Source of the DNA: Sporolactobacillus kofuensis
Lineage (GTDB): Bacteria > Bacillota > Bacilli > Bacillales > Sporolactobacillaceae
Assembly (NCBI RefSeq): GCF_024125425.1
Contig: NZ_JAMXWN010000001.1
Location: 124,001-188,000 of the forward strand
DNA length: 64,000 nucleotides
Direction: 5' to 3'
Position 1 is the first letter of the stretch; every line of letters begins with the position of its first letter. This document shows, one piece after another, positions 58,819 to 64,000 of the stretch. The notes below the pieces were generated by a model. It ran no database searches and was not told the DNA's origin. It saw only the letters and a list, made by a program, of their open reading frames with translations. The position numbers and the translations under genes were made by a program.

Positions 58819-60818
58819 TTGGAAAAAGAGTTGGCGGCAGATACCAAATCTTATCTCGCCTTGGAGAAGGCGGGATGGCCATTGTTTATAAGGCAAAAGA
58901 TCTTATTCTTGATCGCTTGGTCGCGGTGAAGACGCTGAGGCAGGAATTGGCTGATGATGAGGAATTTGTGCGTCGTTTCCGTCGTGAGGCCGAATCGGTT
59001 GCCAGTCTTTCACATCCTAATATCGTCGCAATTTACGATATTGGCGAAGAGGACTGCTATTATATTGTGATGGAATATATTGAAGGCATGACGCTGAAAG
59101 AGTTCATTAAGGACTATTCGCCAATTGCCATTAATGAAACGATACATATTATGAAGCAGATTTTACAGGCGATCGCACATGCACATGATCACGGGATCGT
59201 CCATCGTGACATTAAGCCTCAAAACATTCTCATTAATGAGTCTGAGCAAGTTAAAGTAACAGATTTTGGAATCGCACTGGCCGTGAGCAGTGCAACGATT
59301 ACGTATACACATTCAATTATGGGATCAGCCCATTATCTATCACCTGAGCAAGCAAAAGGTGGAAAAGCAACCATTAAATCGGATATCTACGCTCTTGGAA
59401 TTGTGATGTTTGAACTTTTAACTGGCAAATTACCTTTTCCTGGAACATCACCGGTATCTGTCGCATTAAAACATCTCAGTTCTCCAATGCCTTTTCCACG
59501 CGACTTTCGCAACGACATCCCACAATCCATAGAGAATATTGTCATCCGGGCATTGGCGAAGGATCCAGCTGAGCGTTACGAATATGTAACGGAAATGTAT
59601 GACGATCTGAATACAGCGTTAGATCCAGAACGAGCAAATGAAAAACGACTGATTTTAAATGAACCAAATTCGGATGAAGAGACTGCAGATAATGAAAAAA
59701 CAATTAAAATGACGCCAATTGTTGAGCATGAGATGAATAAGAATGCAGTGAACGCGGAAGCACCGCAATCAGAGAACTCGAAAAAGGAAAAGCAGCCCAA
59801 AAAATCAAAAGCCAAAAAGTGGTTGACCATATCCGGAATATTATTGTTATTAATAACTGCGGGCTTAATTCTTGGCATGACGCTGTTGCCGAAACTTTTC
59901 TATGTGTCCAATGTTCGCGTACCTGATGTCACAGGAAAAACGTATCAAGAGGCAAGAAACGCATTGAATGCTCAGCAGTTGAAAGTTGTGCGCTCTGACC
60001 GTGTCAGTAATTCCATTGCGAAAGGAAAGGTAATCAGCCAAAATCCTGAATCCGGAGAAGAAGTAAAAGAGGGTACCGAAATTAACGTGATCGTAAGCAA
60101 GGGCTCAAAAATGGTCTCTCTAGATAATTATGTTGGCTACAGTCGCGACACGGTTACAAGTGCGATCAAAGATGCTGGCTTTAAGAAAGTTGTCTGGCAT
60201 GAGACGAGCACATCACCAGATACGCCTGAAGGAGAGATTATTCGTCAGAACCCATCAGCAGGAACTAAGGTGGTACCCGCCGATACCATATTGGAATTAA
60301 CGTATAGCCCTGAGAATCAGGAAATCACAGTACCCGATCTTAAAGGGAAAACGAAAAATGATGCACGTAAATTGCTAAAAGCACAAGGATTGAATGCAGA
60401 TTTCTCAAACAGCGATTACTCTGATGATGTTGCAAAAGGGAGTGTTCTCGATCAAGATCCGGCTTCTGGTAGTCAGGTCGAAAAAGGAGCCTCGATCGTT
60501 GTAACGTTGTCCAAGGGCAAGGAACCGAAGCCTAAGGGAATTGATCAACCGATTAAAGTGATCTACCCTGGTGATAAAGGTTCCTCAGCAGCTTCAGGTG
60601 AAAGTAAAACACCGATTCATGTGCAGATTTATTATACAGATGCTAATCATAATAATTCTGTTTTTACTGACGAAGAAATAACTGAAACTAAGACGTATAC
60701 GATTCCATTCATGATTAATCCGAATGAAAAGGGAACCTATCGGGTATTAATTGATGGCACAGAGCGAAAAACAGGCACGGTTGATTATCCGGACGAACAC
60801 GGAGCAAGCCTACATTAA
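58815..60818 (+). CDS. prkC: PASTA-domain Ser/Thr kinase PrkC
   Basis: A 667-residue receptor kinase that senses cell-wall fragments; in B. subtilis it triggers spore germination by muropeptides and phosphorylates translation factors and RsgA. The kinase domain (about 10-270) has the GEGGMAIVYKA loop, VAVKTL with the ATP lysine, His130-Arg-Asp132 and DFGIA. One membrane helix (about 335-358) leads to three PASTA domains (about 369-568) and a C-terminal domain. The start ATG 58815 overlaps prpC. Confidence 0.96.
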   Translation: MIGKRVGGRYQILSRLGEGGMAIVYKAKDLILDRLVAVKTLRQELADDEEFVRRFRREAESVASLSHPNIVAIYDIGEEDCYYIVMEYIEGMTLKEFIKDYSPIAINETIHIMKQILQAIAHAHDHGIVHRDIKPQNILINESEQVKVTDFGIALAVSSATITYTHSIMGSAHYLSPEQAKGGKATIKSDIYALGIVMFELLTGKLPFPGTSPVSVALKHLSSPMPFPRDFRNDIPQSIENIVIRALAKDPAERYEYVTEMYDDLNTALDPERANEKRLILNEPNSDEETADNEKTIKMTPIVEHEMNKNAVNAEAPQSENSKKEKQPKKSKAKKWLTISGILLLLITAGLILGMTLLPKLFYVSNVRVPDVTGKTYQEARNALNAQQLKVVRSDRVSNSIAKGKVISQNPESGEEVKEGTEINVIVSKGSKMVSLDNYVGYSRDTVTSAIKDAGFKKVVWHETSTSPDTPEGEIIRQNPSAGTKVVPADTILELTYSPENQEITVPDLKGKTKNDARKLLKAQGLNADFSNSDYSDDVAKGSVLDQDPASGSQVEKGASIVVTLSKGKEPKPKGIDQPIKVIYPGDKGSSAASGESKTPIHVQIYYTDANHNNSVFTDEEITETKTYTIPFMINPNEKGTYRVLIDGTERKTGTVDYPDEHGASLH

Positions 60819-60829
60819 GGAGTTTTAAC

Positions 60830-61711
60830 ATGTTGGAAGGAACGATTATTAAAGCCCTAAGTGGTTTCTATTATGTCAACGATGGTCAACAACAGATCCA
60901 ATGCCGAGCTCGAGGGGTTTTCAGAAAAAGAGGGCTAAGTCCATTGGTAGGAGATCATGTCGGCTATGAGGCGAAGAAACCGACAGATGGATATATTCTT
61001 TCAATACAGAAGCGAAAAAATGAATTGAAACGCCCGCCGATTGCAAACATCGATCAAGCAATTCTTGTTTTTTCTGTTGCTGAACCCGCATTTGACAGTC
61101 AATTACTTGATCGCTTTCTTGTGCAGATGGAAGCGCAGAATATCGATCCATTGATTTGTCTAACAAAATGGGATTTACTCTCTCAAGTCGAAGCTGAAGC
61201 AATGCGCCTGCGTGTAGACACATACGCGCGCATTGGCTATCCAGTAGTCATTACATCCAGTATGAATAATGAAGGGCTGGATGCGCTACGTAACCAGATG
61301 GAAAATCGAATCAGCGTGATAACTGGACAATCAGGAGTGGGCAAGTCTACTTTGCTCAATCATCTGAATCAATCGTTAAGCATTGATACACAGGCAATTT
61401 CTCAGTCGCTAGGTCGCGGGAAACATACGACCCGGCATGTTGAGCTGATGCCAATAGGTGTAAATGGCTATGTCGCCGATACGCCTGGATTCAGTTCACT
61501 GGAATTGCCAGATATCACAGTTACGGAACTTGAACATTGTTTTCCAGAATTTGACGGATATCGCGACCATTGCCGATTCAGAGGATGTACGCATATTGCA
61601 GAACCAGACTGTATGGTGAAAGAGGCAATCTCAGAAAAGAAGATCGATCAGAAACGCTATGCGCATTACCAAGTCTTTTTTAATGAAATTAACCAGAGAA
61701 AAAAATATTAA
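60830..61711 (+). CDS. rsgA: Ribosome small-subunit GTPase RsgA (CpgA/YloQ)
   Basis: A 293-residue circularly permuted GTPase that helps 30S maturation and is a PrkC substrate in B. subtilis. It has an OB fold (about 1-70), then the GTPase motifs in permuted order: TKWD, the P-loop GQSGVGKST (about 166-174) and DTPGFSS. A C-terminal zinc knuckle has CRFRGCTHIAEPDC with an earlier His. The start ATG 60830 follows AAGGAG. rpe, next in B. subtilis, is absent. Confidence 0.96.
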   Translation: MLEGTIIKALSGFYYVNDGQQQIQCRARGVFRKRGLSPLVGDHVGYEAKKPTDGYILSIQKRKNELKRPPIANIDQAILVFSVAEPAFDSQLLDRFLVQMEAQNIDPLICLTKWDLLSQVEAEAMRLRVDTYARIGYPVVITSSMNNEGLDALRNQMENRISVITGQSGVGKSTLLNHLNQSLSIDTQAISQSLGRGKHTTRHVELMPIGVNGYVADTPGFSSLELPDITVTELEHCFPEFDGYRDHCRFRGCTHIAEPDCMVKEAISEKKIDQKRYAHYQVFFNEINQRKKY

Positions 61712-61755
61712 CTCTGGAGAATGGATTTCAAGGTAGAAAAAGAGGTGAATCCCCG

Positions 61756-62397
61756 ATGAAATTAGCGATTGTAGCCGGCGGTCCTGAATCCCTCATTCCG
61801 GATCTCCAATCCTCTGAATTTCGTGATTATCAATGGGTCGGTGCAGACCATGGTACTATGGTGTTAGTGAATAACAATATTCGTCCGATCCGTGCATTCG
61901 GTGACTTTGATTCTTTGTCTGAAGATGAACGTGCGAAGGTAAATCACAGCGGCTTACAACTCTCCATCTTTCCGCCTGAAAAAGATAAAACTGATCTAGA
62001 ACTTGCCCTTGATTGGGCTCTGAGTCAATCACCGGAGCAGTGTCTTTTGTTAGGGGTAACCGGTGGGCGTCAAGATCATGCGCTCGCAAGTGTACAGTTG
62101 CTGATGAAAGCGGCGCACATGACTACGAAACTGGAAATAATGGATCGTAGAAATTGTATCACTTTACTCACTCCAGGCACATATCATATAAAGAAGAATA
62201 TATTTTACCGTTATCTTTCATTTCTTTCTCTATCCGAAAAAGTGACTGGATTGACTTTAAAGGGTGTTAAATACCCGCTTCAAGAGGCCGATCTACCACT
62301 CGGATCGAGTTTATGCATCAGCAATGAAGCTGAAGCAAATGTATTCACCGTAGCTTTATCACAAGGGTATCTCTTAATGATGCAATGCAGTGATTAA
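61756..62397 (+). CDS. thiN: Thiamine pyrophosphokinase
   Basis: A 213-residue enzyme making thiamine diphosphate from thiamine and ATP. It has IVAGGPES near the N-terminus, GADHGTM, the conserved AFGDFDSLSEDE and the acidic catalytic segment EKDKTDLELALDWA, followed by GVTGGRQDHALAS. The start ATG 61756 follows AAAGAGGTG. It is the last gene of the long rqcH-to-thiN stretch. Some relatives act on thiamine only, so kinase rather than phosphate-kinase activity is expected. Confidence 0.94.
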   Translation: MKLAIVAGGPESLIPDLQSSEFRDYQWVGADHGTMVLVNNNIRPIRAFGDFDSLSEDERAKVNHSGLQLSIFPPEKDKTDLELALDWALSQSPEQCLLLGVTGGRQDHALASVQLLMKAAHMTTKLEIMDRRNCITLLTPGTYHIKKNIFYRYLSFLSLSEKVTGLTLKGVKYPLQEADLPLGSSLCISNEAEANVFTVALSQGYLLMMQCSD

Positions 62398-62416
62398 TCG
62401 CTCTCTATTTCCAGTT

Positions 62417-62443
62417 ATAGTTTCTGCACTTACCTCATATATT
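62417..62443 (+). promoter_or_regulatory. Sigma-E-type promoter of spoVM
   Basis: ATA (62417-62419), a 16-base spacer and CATATATT (62436-62443) fit the sigma-E pattern ATa-N16-18-cATAcanT. It lies about 50 bases before spoVM, a sigma-E gene in B. subtilis. Confidence 0.55.
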
Positions 62444-62494
62444 CTAGAAGCACGTGATAAAGGATGACGGCGCTTGACAAGGAGGAGCAGTGCA

Positions 62495-62575
62495 ATGAAA
62501 TTTTACACAATTAAGTTGCCTCGATTTTTAGCTGGTATTGTGAGAGCACTCCTCGGTTCCTTTCGGAAAGGGTAA
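62495..62575 (+). CDS. spoVM: SpoVM, 26-residue spore coat membrane-anchor peptide
   Basis: A 26-codon gene whose product starts MKFYTIKLPRFLAGIV and ends GSFRKG, nearly the same as B. subtilis SpoVM, which is also 26 residues. SpoVM is an amphipathic helix that recognises the convex forespore surface and anchors the coat ATPase SpoIVA; the helix-breaking proline at position 9 is kept. The ATG follows AAGGAGGAGCAG, a very strong site. It lies between thiN and rpmB, as in B. subtilis, behind a sigma-E-type promoter and before its own terminator. Confidence 0.96.
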   Translation: MKFYTIKLPRFLAGIVRALLGSFRKG

Positions 62576-62592
62576 ACTGCTCACATCATCAG

Positions 62593-62621
62593 AAAGAGTC
62601 TCTCAAGTGGGGACTCTTTTT
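62593..62621 (+). terminator. Terminator after spoVM
   Basis: AAAGAGTC pairs with GACTCTTT across an 11-base loop, followed by further T residues. Confidence 0.82.
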
Positions 62622-62725
62622 GACGTGAGAAAAAGTTGGTTATAATGTGATGGATGTTCTTTCAGGCCGATGCATCGATTGTTTACCTATGTGTTAAATC
62701 ATTTGCCAAATCAACGTTTGAAATG

Positions 62726-62763
62726 AAAAAGTCCAATCCCAGTGCACTGGGATTGGACTTTTT
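62726..62763. terminator. Bidirectional terminator, perfect 38-bp palindrome
   Basis: Two 19-base arms (AAAAAGTCCAATCCCAGTG and its exact reverse complement) meet with no unpaired loop base. T-runs exist on both strands. It ends rpmB on the minus strand and can stop plus-strand read-through. Confidence 0.93.
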
Positions 62764-62806
62764 AAGTACCGGAGCACGATTAATCATGAATGCGCATAAT
62801 TAAACA

Positions 62807-62995
62807 TTAAACGCGTTCAACTTTACCTGCTTTAAGTGCTTTTGTTGATACATAAACGCGTTTTGGTTTTCCATCAACAAGAATGCGTACTTTTTGCAGA
62901 TTTGCTTTAAACGTTCTTTTTGATTTATTTTCAGCAAACGAACGGTTCTGACCGAATTTCGTTGTTTTGCCGGTAACAAAGCATCGACGTCCCAC
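62807..62995 (-). CDS. rpmB: 50S ribosomal protein L28
   Basis: A 62-residue large-subunit protein. It begins [19 protein letters not shown] and ends [17 protein letters not shown], typical of L28. I start at GTG 62995 (minus strand) behind AAGGAGGTCATCCAA; the frame is open 12 codons more, which would place the ribosome site inside. It is convergent with spoVM. The tandem repeat array lies in its 5' upstream region. Confidence 0.96.
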   Translation of the reverse strand: MGRRCFVTGKTTKFGQNRSFAENKSKRTFKANLQKVRILVDGKPKRVYVSTKALKAGKVERV

Positions 62996-63086
62996 TTGGA
63001 TGACCTCCTTGACCATGCAATTCATTAACACAATAGCTTTATAGTAACACGTCAGTCCATTGCTTGCAACCTGTAGGACAGTATTT

Positions 63087-63779
63087 GTATGTATTGGGCA
63101 TCGATTGCTCGCTTGCCGCGGGCGATCCGTGAGCCTCCTCGGTCAACCTTGCTCTCTGCGGGGTCTCACTTGGCTCGCACTCCCGCAGGCGTCTCGCATC
63201 TTCACTGTGTTTTTCTTAGTTTCGAGCAAACTGGGCAAAGAACTAATCCATCCTTATTTTGTATGTATTGGGCATCGATTGCTCGCTTGCCGCGGGCGAT
63301 CCGTGAGCCTCCTCGAACAGGCAAGGGTCTGCGGGGTCTCACTGGTTCGCTGATCCCGCAGGCGTCTCGCATCTTCACTGTGTTTTTCTTAGTTTCGAGC
63401 AAACTGGGCAAAGAACTCATCCATCCTTATTTGTATGAATTGAGCTTCGATTGCTCGCTTGCCGCGGGCGATCCGTGAGCCTGCTCGGTCAACCTTGCTC
63501 TCTGCGGGGTCTCACTTGGCTCGCACTCCCGCAGGCGTCTCGCATCTTCACTGTGTTTTTCTTAGTTTCGAGCAAACTGGGCAAAGAACTAATCCATCTT
63601 TATTTGTATGTATTGAGCTTCGATTGCTGGCTTGCCGCGGGCGTCTCGCATCTTCACTGTGTTTTTCTTAGTTTCGAGCAAACTGGGCAAAGAACTAATC
63701 CATCCTTATTTGTATGAATTGAGCATCGATTGCTCGCTTGCCGCGGGCGATCCATGAGCCTCCTCGGTCAACCTTGCCT
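63087..63779 (-). repeat. Tandem array of the GC-rich intergenic repeat (five units)
   Basis: Five head-to-tail units in minus orientation relative to the dispersed copies. Units start at about 63087, 63261, 63433, 63606 and 63712, giving periods of 174, 172, 173 and 106 bases and a last partial unit of about 68. Full units contain GAGACGCCTGCGGGA, GTGAGACCCCGCAGA, CGAGGAGGCTCACGG and CGCCCGCGGCAAGCGAGC (minus strand). The fourth unit lacks about 67 bases. The array fills the gap between rpmB and yloU; frames read through it only reflect the repeat. Confidence 0.93.
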
Positions 63780-63950
63780 TTTTTGTTACAAAAGTTATGT
63801 ATTATGAAAGGAGTTGCTCTTTACGTTGCTTTAAATTTCAAGGAGGCTAGTGTAAAATAACGATATGCATTCCTATGTAAAATGATTCGTATATTTGGTA
63901 TTTATGCCTATATGTAAAAAAAATAATAAACAGCCTAACAGGAGGGTTCA
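63780..63950. other. AT-rich upstream region of the yloU-type gene
   Basis: Between the repeat array and the partial gene at 63951. It contains AAGGAGG (about 63840) not followed by a useful start, and several TATA-like pieces. I could not pair a -35 and -10 with confidence. Confidence 0.4.
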
Positions 63951-64000
63951 ATGATGACGGTTTCCATGACTAATAATTTCGGACAAATTGATATATCTAT
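63951..64000 (+). CDS. yloU: Start of an Asp23/Gls24 family protein (YloU), cut by the window edge
   Basis: Only the first 16-17 codons lie in the window. They contain TNNFGQIDIS, which matches the start of B. subtilis YloU (TKYGQIDIS), a member of the Asp23/Gls24 envelope-stress family. Two tandem ATGs (63951, 63954) follow AGGAGGG. YloU lies next to rpmB in B. subtilis, which supports the call. The rest of the gene is outside the window. Confidence 0.75.
   Translation, partial: MMTVSMTNNFGQIDIS

Noticed and set aside
63060-63717. Overlapping plus-strand reading frames of 70-129 codons in the tandem array
   Set aside because: They repeat the same peptide in different frames as the DNA repeats, lack ribosome sites, and exist only because the GC-rich repeat has few stop codons.
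63087-63779. CRISPR array
   Set aside because: Units of 106-174 bases are almost identical along their whole length, with no short repeat and unique spacer pattern, and no cas genes are near.
63804-63860. 18-codon ATG frame before the yloU-type gene
   Set aside because: There is no ribosome site, it is very short, and its sequence is not recognised; most likely chance.

Overview
The window is chromosomal DNA from a low- to mid-GC, endospore-forming member of the Bacillales. The gene order follows the ylbF-to-yloU stretch of the Bacillus subtilis chromosome closely. It carries sporulation genes found only in endospore formers: ylbJ/spoVV, gerR, spoVD, spoVE, spoIIGA-sigE-sigG, spoVM and a csfG-type sRNA. 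MurE has the DNPR motif of meso-diaminopimelate ligases. The GC-rich intergenic repeats and the missing genes suggest a lineage outside Bacillus proper. Sporolactobacillaceae would fit, but that is a guess from gene content and not a measurement.

Layout: 1-6100 holds ricF, ylbG, csfG (minus strand), rsmD, coaD, ylbJ (minus), ylbL and tmcAL (minus). 6229-7921 holds yceD-rpmF and gerR. 8208-24918 is the division and cell-wall (dcw) cluster mraZ-rsmH-ftsL-pbpB-spoVD-murE-murF-mraY-murD-spoVE, a strong terminator, then divIB-ftsA-ftsZ. 25000-28300 is the sporulation sigma locus behind two repeat copies. 28665-32794 is ylmC, pgeF, yggS, sepF, ylmG, ylmH, divIVA. 32885-38524 is a T-box leader with ileS, then ylyA, lspA and an RluD-type synthase. 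38749-48060 is the pyrimidine operon pyrR-B-AA-AB-K-D-F-E with two PyrR-type attenuators. 48318-62397 is rqcH, yicC, gmk, rpoZ, coaBC, priA, fmt, rsmB, prpC, prkC, rsgA, thiN. 62417-64000 holds spoVM, rpmB (minus), a tandem repeat array and the start of a yloU/Asp23 gene.

Compared with the B. subtilis order, several genes are absent at their expected places while the neighbours are intact: ylbK, panE and bshC, murG and murB, ylxW/ylxX/sbp, pyrP and pyrC, remA, def, rlmN and rpe. murF has instead joined the dcw cluster. Some of these encode essential steps (MurG, and PyrC for de novo pyrimidines), so they should lie elsewhere in the genome.

The most unusual material is in the intergenic spaces. 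A GC-rich, foldable repeat of about 120-180 bp occurs in at least six dispersed copies, one decayed copy, and a five-unit tandem array at 63087-63779. Two dispersed copies end in a factor-independent terminator. A second, shorter repeat occurs at 25354-25516 and, with its core inverted, in the ileS leader. No complete IS element, CRISPR array, tRNA or rRNA gene was seen. I found no clear undescribed protein system; the repeats are the best candidates for something not yet explained.
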